Source: Candidatus Phosphoribacter baldrii
Lineage (GTDB): Bacteria > Actinomycetota > Actinomycetes > Actinomycetales > Dermatophilaceae
Reading direction: 5' to 3'
Assembly (NCBI GenBank): GCA_016704565.1
Contig: JADIZV010000004.1
Span: 62,001-126,000 of the forward strand
DNA length: 64,000 bases
Made by a program: the position numbers and the translations under genes. The notes under the pieces were generated by a model. That model ran no database searches. It was not told the origin of the DNA and saw nothing but the letters and a program-made list of their open reading frames with translations. This document shows positions 41,029 to 51,737 of the stretch, in pieces; the stretch's first letter is position 1; each line of letters opens with the position of its first letter.

Positions 41029-42897
41029 GTGGCGCAGGACGGGTCCCTCGAACTGCTGCGGTTGCTCGCCGACAGCGCGCCGACCCATCACCTCGACCGG
41101 ATCGGCGCGCAGCCCGAGGCGCACCGGTTGGCTCGCGCGGTCGCCCTGCGCGCCGAGGACCAGCGCCGTCGCGAGGGTCAACTTCGAGCCCTCGTCGACA
41201 CCGCCCGGGATCTGGCGGCGGCGCGCGACCCGTCGGGGGTGCTCGATGCGATCGTTCGTCGGGCCCGGGCCCTCATGGGCACCGACGTCTCGTATCTCAC
41301 CCTCTACGATCCCGAGCGCGGCGATACCTACATGCGGGCGACCGACGGCGCTGTCGCCCCGACCTTCCGCGCGCTGAGGCTGGAGCTCGGGGTCGGGCTC
41401 GGCGGGTTGGTCGCCTCGTCCCTCTCGCCGTGGTGGAGCACCGACTACCCCCACGACGACCGCTTCGCCCACACAACGACGATCGACACGGGGGTCCAGG
41501 ACGAAGGTTTGGTCGCCATCTGCGGCACCCCGCTAGTCGCCGAGGGCGAGTTCGTCGGGGTCCTCTTCGCCGCGCATCGGACGCGGCATACCTTCACGCA
41601 GGAGGAGGTCGCCCTCCTCGGGTCGCTCGCTGACCTCGCGGCCGTCTCGATGGTCCAGGCGCGGGCCCATCAGGAGACGGCGCGAGCCTTGGCGGCGTTG
41701 TCTGTCGCCCACGAGGCGGTCCGGCGGCATACCGAGGTCATCGAGCGCTCGGCGGCGGCCCACGACCGGTTCACCGAACTCATCGGCGCCGGCGGTGGGG
41801 TCACTGATCTCACGACCGCCCTCGTCGGCCTCGTCGGTGGGTGGGCAGTTCTCACCGATGCCGCGGGAACCCGCCGCAGCGCCCACGGAACACCTCCCGG
41901 CGACCCTGTCGAAGCCGGTGCGGTCGATCCTCTGGCCGACACGCCGCTCGCGCGCGCGGCTCGGGCGTCCGGGGGGCTCACCGTCGAAGACATGAGGTAT
42001 GCCGTGCCCGTCCGGGCCGGCCACCACCATCTCGGGACGCTCGTCGGCGTGGCCGGCCAACTTCACGACGCTGATTGGCGCATCGTCGAACGAGCCGCAG
42101 CAGTGTCGGCTCTCGTCCTGCTCTTCGAGCGCGACACCGAAGCGGCCCGGCAGCGCCGAGTCTCCGATCTCGTGACAGATCTGCTCGCCGGGGTGCTGCC
42201 GTCGGCCGAGGCGACCCGGGTGCTGCGCAAAGAGGGGCTCGATGCGGGCGTGCCGCTCTGTGTCATCGCCATGCGGGCCACTACCGCTCCGGTGTCGGCA
42301 CTCGTGCTCGCCGCGGGAGTGGCCGTGGGACGTTCGGGGATCGTCGGCGAGGCCGGGCGCACCGCCGTGGCCCTCGTCGCCGACGCCGACCCGAGCGCGG
42401 CAGCGTCCCGGCTCGCCGCTCGGCTGCGCTCCTTCGGTGAAGTGACCGCCGCGGGAGTAGGCCCCGTGGCGGGGATGGACGGCATACCGGATGCCTTTGG
42501 GGAGGCCCGCCGAACCCTTGATGCGATGCTCGCCCTCGACCGGCGCGGGGAGAGCGCCGCCGCTGCCGACCTGGGCTTCGCTGGGCTCGTCGTCGGCTCG
42601 GCTCCGGACATCGCCGCCTACGTGGAGCGGGTCATCGGCCCGGTGATCGACTACGACCGCGAGCGCGGGGCAGAGCTCGTCAAGACCCTGGAGGCCTATT
42701 TCGCCGCAGGCGGCAGCGCGGCGCGGGCGAGCGAGCCGCTGCACGTGCACGTCAACACCGTCGTCCAGCGGATGAGCCGCGTTGGTCGGCTCCTTGGCGC
42801 CGACTGGGACGAGCCGGAGCGCGCCCTTGAGGTTCAACTCGCCCTGCGACTGCGCCGACTGCTCCCCACCCGGCCGCGCTCCCGCCCCTCGGGTTGA
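41029..42897 (+). CDS. GAF and PucR-type HTH transcriptional regulator
   Basis: 622 residues from GTG. GAF domain about 65-205 (TARDLAAARDPSGVLDAIVR; VSYLTLYDPERGDTYMRATD; LVAICGTPLVAEGEFVGVLF), a middle CdaR-like region, and the C-terminal PucR helix-turn-helix (LVKTLEAYFAAGGSAARASE, PLHVHVNTVVQRMSRVGRLL). Such proteins activate catabolic operons on sensing a ligand. It follows the SDR gene by 46 bases, so it is the likely regulator of this acid-use group. Confidence 0.88.
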   Translation: MAQDGSLELLRLLADSAPTHHLDRIGAQPEAHRLARAVALRAEDQRRREGQLRALVDTARDLAAARDPSGVLDAIVRRARALMGTDVSYLTLYDPERGDTYMRATDGAVAPTFRALRLELGVGLGGLVASSLSPWWSTDYPHDDRFAHTTTIDTGVQDEGLVAICGTPLVAEGEFVGVLFAAHRTRHTFTQEEVALLGSLADLAAVSMVQARAHQETARALAALSVAHEAVRRHTEVIERSAAAHDRFTELIGAGGGVTDLTTALVGLVGGWAVLTDAAGTRRSAHGTPPGDPVEAGAVDPLADTPLARAARASGGLTVEDMRYAVPVRAGHHHLGTLVGVAGQLHDADWRIVERAAAVSALVLLFERDTEAARQRRVSDLVTDLLAGVLPSAEATRVLRKEGLDAGVPLCVIAMRATTAPVSALVLAAGVAVGRSGIVGEAGRTAVALVADADPSAAASRLAARLRSFGEVTAAGVGPVAGMDGIPDAFGEARRTLDAMLALDRRGESAAAADLGFAGLVVGSAPDIAAYVERVIGPVIDYDRERGAELVKTLEAYFAAGGSAARASEPLHVHVNTVVQRMSRVGRLLGADWDEPERALEVQLALRLRRLLPTRPRSRPSG

Positions 42898-42940
42898 GCC
42901 GGCGGTCTCGCGCTGAGGTAGGCGGCCCCGCCGGGTCAGG

Positions 42941-43363
42941 CTAGATCGCGCGCATCCGATTTCCGCGAGGGTTGTGTTCAACCTCGGCAAGGCCGAGATG
43001 TTCCAGCAGCGGCGGGACGTACATCCCGAACCGCCCCCGCAGCCCCTTCTTGAGCCCGTACCAGCCACCCACGGGATTGTCCGCAGACCGACCCCACGCC
43101 TCCACAGTGCCTTCCTTGGCCGGCTTCTGCTCGTCCGCCGAGCCCAACTCCACCCAGTCCCCCTGCGCCGTCAGCATCGCGTGCAGGTCGGCCACGCACC
43201 GACCGTCGTAGAGGAGCACCGTCTTGCCAACGGTGCAGACGATGACCTCGACTCCATCGCGAACGTCCTTGTGCATCGTGTAGTCGGAACTCAACGGCGG
43301 GGTCTTCAACCGCCATGGGTCCTGGGGTGTGCCACTGCCGCTGCTGATCGGTGCTGAGTCCAT
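42941..43363 (-). CDS. Conserved actinobacterial protein of unknown function
   Basis: 140 residues: PWRLKTPPLSSDYTMHKDVR, DGVEVIVCTVGKTVLLYDGR, GGWYGLKKGLRGRFGMYVPP and HNPRGNRMRAI. A compact globular protein with one Cys and no signal or membrane segment. It resembles short actinobacterial proteins known only as DUFs; I do not assign a family. Convergent with the GAF regulator. Confidence 0.75.
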   Translation of the reverse strand: MDSAPISSGSGTPQDPWRLKTPPLSSDYTMHKDVRDGVEVIVCTVGKTVLLYDGRCVADLHAMLTAQGDWVELGSADEQKPAKEGTVEAWGRSADNPVGGWYGLKKGLRGRFGMYVPPLLEHLGLAEVEHNPRGNRMRAI

Positions 43364-43422
43364 CGCCGCAGTATGCCGCGTCTGCCTCGTCAGGATCGCC
43401 GCCGCGCCACCAATCGGAGCGA

Positions 43423-44304
43423 TCAGGCGTCGAGGTGCCGCTCGACGGCATCGCCGATCGCCGCAATGCCCTCGGCACCCAGCAGGATGCTGAAGTGGTT
43501 GGTGTCGGGCACTTGGGTCACCCGAAGAGCCTCGGGCAGCCCGAGCACCGCCAGTCGCTCCTCGTCATACATGCCTTGCGGCTCGTCGAAGAGCCCTCGG
43601 GGCGCCCAAAGCAACTCCATCGGCACACCCGCGTCCACCGCCTCACGCACAGCTCCAGGCAATCGCGGGTGGACCAACATGCCGCGTCCGTCGGCGCGCA
43701 CCGCGTCGAGCGAACACGAACTGCGCACGAGCCCGTCCTCGCCGCGCACGATGTCGTGACGCAGGTAGGTGCGCGCGGCCTCGCCGAACTCGCCGTCCAG
43801 CAGCGACCCTAACGCGGGGTTCGTGGACACGAAGGTGAGCAACTCGTCCTCGTCGGCGAAGGTCATCGACAGTCGCGCCAGCGATGGGCCGAGCGCCGCC
43901 GCCAACGTCGCGTCGATGTCCAGGCCCGGCGGGAAGGGGAAGGACAGCCCGCCGTCGACCAGCACCACGCCAGCAGCCACATCGGGGTGCGTCGCGGCCA
44001 GCAACGCGCAGACGAACGCCCCCATCGAATGCCCGACGAAGATCGCCCGACCGCCGTGCTCCCTCGCCAGCGCGACCAGGTCGGCGACGTGGACGTCGAG
44101 CCCGGCGTGGTCGTCGTCGGCCGGGCTCTCGGCCCGTCCCCGCAGATCGGGTGCCAAGAACCGCACCCCGGGTCGTCGCCCGGCCAACTCGTCGGCGAGA
44201 AGCGGCCAGCACATTCCGTTGGCCGTGATCCCGTGGACGGCGATGACAACGGGCGCCTCGTCGGCGATCGGCCCGACCGACAGGTCGTGGACGTGGAAGG
44301 TCAT
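43423..44304 (-). CDS. Alpha/beta-hydrolase
   Basis: 293 residues. Oxyanion region APVVIAVHGITANGMCW, nucleophile elbow IFVGHSMGAFVCALL (Ser), acid near MELLWAPRGLFDE, and catalytic His in PDTNHFSILLG. Substrate unknown. Its ATG overlaps the dxs stop (ATGA), so the two are co-transcribed, though no terpenoid function is implied by the sequence. Confidence 0.88.
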   Translation of the reverse strand: MTFHVHDLSVGPIADEAPVVIAVHGITANGMCWPLLADELAGRRPGVRFLAPDLRGRAESPADDDHAGLDVHVADLVALAREHGGRAIFVGHSMGAFVCALLAATHPDVAAGVVLVDGGLSFPFPPGLDIDATLAAALGPSLARLSMTFADEDELLTFVSTNPALGSLLDGEFGEAARTYLRHDIVRGEDGLVRSSCSLDAVRADGRGMLVHPRLPGAVREAVDAGVPMELLWAPRGLFDEPQGMYDEERLAVLGLPEALRVTQVPDTNHFSILLGAEGIAAIGDAVERHLDA

Positions 44305-46175
44305 GCCTGCATTGTGGCGGTGATCCGGTCGGCGATCGCCTCCGGGGTGAGGCCAATCTCCTCCAGAACCTCACCTCGGGAGGCGTGCCCAAGGAACCGC
44401 TTGGGTATGCCGTGCAGCTGGCACGGCATGGTCAGCCCCGCCTCTCGCAGCGCCTGGGTCACCTGCGAACCCACTCCGCCGACGACGAGGTTGTCCTCGA
44501 TGACTGCGACGGCCTTGGCTCCGGCAGCCAGCGACACCAGGTCAGCACTGACCGGAACGCACCAGCGCGGGTCGGCGACCTGGACCCCCAGGCCGTTGCC
44601 GGCGAGCTTCTCGGCGACCGCCAGTGCGGTCGCTGCCATCTCGCCGACGCCGACGATGAGCAGGTCGACGCCTTGGCCCGGCTCGGGGTCGCGCAACACG
44701 TCGACCGCGCCCACCTCGCGCACGGCAGGCATGGGGGCGGGCGGGTTCTGCTTGGAGAAGCGGATGACCGTCGGCCCGTCCGACACGCCGACGGCCTCGT
44801 CCAGGGCCCGGTCCAACTCGGCGGCGTCGCGCGGCGCACACACCCGGACCCCCGGCATGAGGCCGGTGAGGGTCATGTCCCACATGCCGTTGTGCGAGGC
44901 GCCATCGGTGCCGGTGACCCCGGCGCGGTCAAGCACCACAGTGACACCGGCCCGATGCATCGCGCAGTCCATGAGCAGTTGGTCGAAGGCGCGGTTGAGG
45001 AAGGTGGCGTAGACGCACACGACCGGATGCAGGCCGGCATACGCGAGGCCCGCGGCCATGGTGAGCGCGTGCTGCTCGGCGATGCCGACGTCGAAGACCC
45101 GGTCGGGGAACCGGCGGGCGAACTCCTCCAGACCCACGGGGATGAGCATCGCGGCGGTGATCGCGACGACGTCCGGCCGCCGCTCCCCCACCCGGACGAT
45201 TGCTGCACTGAACTCGTCGGTCCAGATTCGGCCCTTGACCTGCAACGGCAACCCGGTCTCTGGGTTGATCTTGTCGACGGCGTGGAAGCGGTCGGCCTCG
45301 TTGGCGCGGGCCAGGCCGTAACCCTTGCCCTTCTTGGTGATGACGTGGACGATGACCGGCCCTCCGAAGGCCTTGGCCTTGCGCAGGGCATGCTCAATCG
45401 ACTGCTCCTGATGCCCGTCGACCGGCCCGACATATTTCAGCCCGAGGTCTTCGAACATGCCCTGGGGCGAGAGGACGTCCTTGATGCCCTTCTTGAGTCC
45501 GTGGACGGCGTCGTACATGACCCCGCCCACGACCGGGGTGCGTGAGAGCGCCACCTTGCCGAAGTCCAGGACGCTCTCGTAGCCACGTTTCGTGCGCAGC
45601 GTCGCCAGGTGGTCGGCCAGGCCGCCCTTGGTCGGGGCATAGGAGCGGGCGTTGTCGTTGACGACGATGACCAGCGGGAGGTCCTTGTCGGCGGCGATGT
45701 TGTTGAGGGCTTCCCACGCCATCCCCCCGGTGAGCGCGCCGTCACCGATGACCGCGACGGTATGCCGCTCCCGCTCGCCCTGCACCCGGCGCGCCTTGGC
45801 GATCCCATCCGCCCACGACAGGGCCGTCGAGGCGTGGGAGTTCTCGACGACGTCGTGCGGTGACTCGGACCGGCTGGGGTAGCCGGAGAGTCCCCCTTTG
45901 GTACGCAACCGGTCAAAGTCCTTACGGCCGGTGAGCAACTTGTGGACGTAAGCCTGGTGGCCGGTGTCCCAGACGACGGCGTCACGCGGTGAGTCGAAGA
46001 CTCGGTGGAGGGCGATGGTCAACTCGACCACCCCGAGGTTGGGCCCCAGGTGCCCGCCGGTGCGCGTCACCGACGTGATGAGGAAGTCGCGAATCTCCTG
46101 CGCCAGTTGGGGCAGTTGATCAGGGCGGAGGGTCCGCAGATCGGCGGGTCCGTCGATGGAGTCCAGCAGGGCCAC
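44301..46175 (-). CDS. dxs: 1-deoxy-D-xylulose-5-phosphate synthase
   Basis: 624 residues. Thiamine-diphosphate transketolase: SVTRTGGHLGPNLGVVELTI, AVVWDTGHQAYVHKLLTGRK, TDP-binding VIGDGALTGGMAWEALNN, pyrimidine domain FDVGIAEQHALTMAAGLAYA with the catalytic Glu, and GVTGTDGASHNGMWDM. Makes DXP from pyruvate and glyceraldehyde-3-phosphate, the entry to MEP isoprenoid synthesis. GTG start. An inverted repeat lies in its upstream region. Confidence 0.97.
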   Translation of the reverse strand: MALLDSIDGPADLRTLRPDQLPQLAQEIRDFLITSVTRTGGHLGPNLGVVELTIALHRVFDSPRDAVVWDTGHQAYVHKLLTGRKDFDRLRTKGGLSGYPSRSESPHDVVENSHASTALSWADGIAKARRVQGERERHTVAVIGDGALTGGMAWEALNNIAADKDLPLVIVVNDNARSYAPTKGGLADHLATLRTKRGYESVLDFGKVALSRTPVVGGVMYDAVHGLKKGIKDVLSPQGMFEDLGLKYVGPVDGHQEQSIEHALRKAKAFGGPVIVHVITKKGKGYGLARANEADRFHAVDKINPETGLPLQVKGRIWTDEFSAAIVRVGERRPDVVAITAAMLIPVGLEEFARRFPDRVFDVGIAEQHALTMAAGLAYAGLHPVVCVYATFLNRAFDQLLMDCAMHRAGVTVVLDRAGVTGTDGASHNGMWDMTLTGLMPGVRVCAPRDAAELDRALDEAVGVSDGPTVIRFSKQNPPAPMPAVREVGAVDVLRDPEPGQGVDLLIVGVGEMAATALAVAEKLAGNGLGVQVADPRWCVPVSADLVSLAAGAKAVAVIEDNLVVGGVGSQVTQALREAGLTMPCQLHGIPKRFLGHASRGEVLEEIGLTPEAIADRITATMQA

Positions 46176-46314
46176 GAAGGGCGTCCTTCCAGCGTTCGGG
46201 GTCGGTCAAGTCTAGTTCACGCCCTGGCGACCGGATCAGCAGTGGCGACGTGGCCAAGGCTGCGCCCGGACATCAGCTATTCCGGAGGCCCCGGCCCCTT
46301 GCTCCGCCGCTTGT

Positions 46315-46372
46315 ATGAGAGTGGTGACGCCTGTCTACCCCGAGAACCTCATCCAAGTGACACCACCCTCAT
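46315..46372. other. Long-loop inverted repeat upstream of dxs
   Basis: ATGAGAGTGGTGA and ACACCACCCTCAT pair imperfectly (two mismatches) across a 32-base loop, between the stop of the small leftward gene and the dxs start. It could be a regulator site pair, a leader structure or a weak terminator. Confidence 0.4.
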
Positions 46373-46388
46373 CCACGCTGGCCGTCGC

Positions 46389-46757
46389 TCACAGCCGAGG
46401 GACGAAGACCTTCCCGGCCAGGGCCTCATGCAGCAACTCGGCGCTGCGCCGGTCGGCCACCAGCCGCAGCCCTTCGGCCTCGAGCGCAATGAGGATCTCG
46501 GCCAGGGCCTCCGGCGTCACGTGCGGGCCGACCTCGACGCGCACGTCCCGGTAGGCCTGGCGCAGCACCGCGATCTCGCCTTCCAGGTGACGTTGGGCCA
46601 GCCAGGCGAGGGCGAGCGGGTTCTTGCGCAGCCCGGCATACCGACGGAACTCGGCCGGGCAGTGGTCCAGGAGCCAACCGACGGCACGCTCGACCCAGCC
46701 GGGAGCCCCGGCGGGCGGCACACCCGGGGGCCAGCCCGGCGGAACGTTCACACTCAC
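46389..46757 (-). CDS. Small conserved actinobacterial protein, unknown
   Basis: 122 residues from a GTG: a Pro/Gly-rich start (VPPGWPPGVPPAGAPGW), then helices (WVERAVGWLLDHCPAEFRRY, LRKNPLALAWLAQRHLEGEI) and RRSAELLHEALAGKVFVPRL. Looks soluble. Found between aconitase and dxs and likely conserved in related genomes. Upstream in-frame codons overlap the acnA terminator, so the longer reading is rejected. Confidence 0.7.
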   Translation of the reverse strand: MSVNVPPGWPPGVPPAGAPGWVERAVGWLLDHCPAEFRRYAGLRKNPLALAWLAQRHLEGEIAVLRQAYRDVRVEVGPHVTPEALAEILIALEAEGLRLVADRRSAELLHEALAGKVFVPRL

Positions 46758-46806
46758 GGCACTCAGTGTGCCCCCAACCTCCGACAGGTGTCCCCACCCC
46801 CGACAG

Positions 46807-46845
46807 CGGTATGCCGCCCGCTCAAGGTGAGCGGGCGGCATACCG
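46807..46845. terminator. Perfect 18-bp hairpin with inverted CGGCATAC pair, after acnA
   Basis: CGGTATGCCGCCCGCTCA pairs with TGAGCGGGCGGCATACCG over AGG, 40 bases past the aconitase stop. Terminator by position; another inverted pair of the recurrent word. Confidence 0.8.
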
Positions 46846-46884
46846 GATGCGCATGGGTCACGCGCGGGTGAGGCGCGAGTGGGG

Positions 46885-49557
<2,673 letters not shown>

Positions 49558-49580
49558 GTCGGCTCCCTTCCTGGTTCACA

Positions 49581-49598
49581 TATCTTGACGTCAAGATA
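49581..49598. promoter_or_regulatory. 18-bp perfect palindrome in the acnA promoter region
   Basis: TATCTTGACGTCAAGATA, perfectly symmetric, 24-41 bases upstream of the acnA ATG. This shape suits a MarR/PecS-type dimer; TamR, which controls aconitase in Streptomyces, is a candidate from memory. The regulator gene is not seen here. Confidence 0.7.
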
Positions 49599-49739
49599 AA
49601 TTAGCACGTCCACCTACGATCCTGCACTACCTGTCCGCCTGCAGAACAGCAACACCCTCCAAGCGCAGGCTCCGCCCTGTCGGTACCGCCCGCGTAGACT
49701 AGGCACCCACCTGTTGACACCAGCCCTAGGAGGTGCCCG

Positions 49740-49982
49740 ATGACAGTTCTTCCGGTCAACGTCGACGACGACCTGATCGAGTTGCTCGACGCCCAGGCGG
49801 CCGAGTCGGGCAGGTCCCGCAGCGAAGTACTGGCTGCTGCCATTCGCCGCGGGCTCGGTGGCGGTCGTCTCGGGCAGACGCTGGCTGCCTACCGGACCGG
49901 CAAGGAAATCTCGGAGGAGGACGCGATGGCTCTCGCGAAAGACGAGCTCGCCGCCTCCCGGGCCGAGCGCGCCACCGCGTGA
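49740..49982 (+). CDS. Ribbon-helix-helix antitoxin
   Basis: Eighty residues: VLPVNVDDDLIELLDAQAAE then SGRSRSEVLAAAIRRGLGGG is a CopG/RHH DNA-binding fold; the C-terminal helix (YRTGKEISEEDAMALAKDEL) would wrap the toxin. AGGAGG precedes ATG. It overlaps the PIN toxin start by four bases, the usual type II toxin-antitoxin order. Confidence 0.88.
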   Translation: MTVLPVNVDDDLIELLDAQAAESGRSRSEVLAAAIRRGLGGGRLGQTLAAYRTGKEISEEDAMALAKDELAASRAERATA

Positions 49983-50407
49983 GCGGTGCTCCACCGCGTC
50001 GGGTCGTCATCGACCCCAATGTGTTCATCTCGGCCACGATCACGCCCAACGGTGCCCTCGGCCTCATCATCCGATTGATCGACGAAGGAACGCTCGTTCC
50101 GGTCGTGACCCAACATCTGGTGGATGAGGTCGTGTACGTGCTCGCTCGGCCGAAGCTATCTAGGTACGTCAAGCCGGGGGCAGGTGCCGCGTTCGAGGAT
50201 CTGATTCGCCGGCTCGCCGAGTGGCACGCAGACATCGCCAATCCCCCATCGGTCACACGCGACCCGAAGGACGACTACCTCGTCGCACTTGCGCTCGGCA
50301 CGGCAGCGGACGCCCTCACCAGCGGCGACGACGACCTGCATGCGGCCAAGAATCTCGGCATTGAAGTCCTCACACCGCGCGAACTCCTGACCCTTTTCGG
50401 CCTCTGA
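49979..50407 (+). CDS. PIN-domain ribonuclease toxin
   Basis: 142 residues from GTG in the antitoxin stop (GTGA). PIN fold with RVVIDPNVFISATITPNGAL (first Asp), VVTQHLVDEVVYVLARPKLS (Glu), VTRDPKDDYLVALALGTAAD (Asp) and ALTSGDDDLHAAKNLGIEVL (Asp), so the metal-binding acidic set is complete. It belongs to the COG1569-like group. Expected to cut RNA when freed from its antitoxin. Confidence 0.88.
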   Translation: MSGAPPRRVVIDPNVFISATITPNGALGLIIRLIDEGTLVPVVTQHLVDEVVYVLARPKLSRYVKPGAGAAFEDLIRRLAEWHADIANPPSVTRDPKDDYLVALALGTAADALTSGDDDLHAAKNLGIEVLTPRELLTLFGL

Positions 50408-50453
50408 CACGGACGGGCGCTAGTTCGCACGCCGCGCGTCATCGCCGGTCGGA

Positions 50454-51737
50454 TCAGGTTGGCTTCAGCACGGCGATGCACTCCACGTGGTGGGTCATCG
50501 GGAAGGCGTCGTATGCCGTGAGCCCACCCAACACGTAGCCGGCCTCGCGCGCATAGCCCAGATCTCGAGCCAGTGCGGCCGGATCACAGGCGACATAGGC
50601 GACGGCCCGCGGCTGCAACCGAGCCACGGCCTCGATGACCGCGCGCCCAGCCCCCGTCCGAGGTGGGTCGAGGACGACCAGATCGGCGCTGGACCACGCG
50701 TCCGGCGACGTTGAGGCCAGCACCTCCTCAACCCGGTCAGGGACGACCTCAATCCAGGTGCGGTTGCCTGCATTACGCACGGCCAACTCGCAGGCGAGGA
50801 CATCCCCCTCGACGGCCAGCACCGCACCGCCCGGGCCCACCGCATCGGCCAGCGGCACAGCGAACAGGCCGACACCGGCATACAGGTCGAGCACCCGCTC
50901 CCCCGGGCGCGGGTTGAGCTCGGCGAGGACCCGGTCGACAAAGGTGGCCGCCGCGCCCGGGTGCACCTGCCAGAAGCCACGCGCTGAGACGTCGAACTCA
51001 CCTGTCCACGAGGCGGATTCGACTCGTTCGCGGATCTCGGGAACGCTGCCGGCAGCAGCCGGAATCGGCACGACGACCACGGCTCCTCCACCTGAGGGCG
51101 CGACGACGTCGACCGCCTTCGCACCGGACCAGTCGTCCGCGAGCACCCCGCTCGCCAGCACCCGCGGGTCGGCGATCGGGCACTGCATGATCGGGAGGAC
51201 CGCATGCGAGCGGGTCGGCCGCAGCCCCGCCCGCCCGGCCCGATCGACCGCGAACTCCACCCTCGTGCGCCAGCCGAAGCCGTCCACGTCACCTGGCACC
51301 GGAAGCACCTCGACCGAGCGGTCGATGCCGGCGAGCCGCCACAGTTGTTCAGCCACGACTGCACCTTTGAGCCGGCGCTGGGCGGCCAGGTCGACGTGCT
51401 GCCAGTCGCATCCGCCGCACCCGCCCGGGCCGGCGTGGCGGCATACCGGATCCACACGGTCCGCCGACGGGGAGAGGACCTCGACGGCGTCAGCCCGCAG
51501 GAAGCGGTCCTCGCTGCCTCCTTCGGTCACCTTCGCGCGCACTCGCTCCCCCGGCAAGGTATGCCGCACAAAGACGACGCGGCCGTCGTGCCGGGCGACG
51601 CAGAAGCCACCATGGGCGACCGGCCCGACCTCGACCTCGAAGACCTCGCCGACGAGCGACTCTCCGCGGGGACCCGCGGGCTTGCGCGGACCGGCATACC
51701 GGCGCTGTCGGCCGGACGAACGGGAGACGGGGCTCAC
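50454..51737 (-). CDS. TrmA/RlmD-type RNA 5-methyluridine methyltransferase
   Basis: 427 residues. TRAM domain at the start (FEVEVGPVAHGGFCVARHDG; VFVRHTLPGERVRAKV), an iron-sulfur Cys group (PVCRHAGPGGCGGCDWQHV), then the Rossmann methyltransferase (RVLDLYAGVGLFAVPLADAV; LVVLDPPRTGAGR) with the catalytic Cys in AYVACDPAALARDLGY. It methylates a uridine in rRNA or tRNA. The GTG overlaps the stop of the APC transporter upstream (GTGA), so the pair is translationally coupled. Confidence 0.9.
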   Translation of the reverse strand: MSPVSRSSGRQRRYAGPRKPAGPRGESLVGEVFEVEVGPVAHGGFCVARHDGRVVFVRHTLPGERVRAKVTEGGSEDRFLRADAVEVLSPSADRVDPVCRHAGPGGCGGCDWQHVDLAAQRRLKGAVVAEQLWRLAGIDRSVEVLPVPGDVDGFGWRTRVEFAVDRAGRAGLRPTRSHAVLPIMQCPIADPRVLASGVLADDWSGAKAVDVVAPSGGGAVVVVPIPAAAGSVPEIRERVESASWTGEFDVSARGFWQVHPGAAATFVDRVLAELNPRPGERVLDLYAGVGLFAVPLADAVGPGGAVLAVEGDVLACELAVRNAGNRTWIEVVPDRVEEVLASTSPDAWSSADLVVLDPPRTGAGRAVIEAVARLQPRAVAYVACDPAALARDLGYAREAGYVLGGLTAYDAFPMTHHVECIAVLKPT

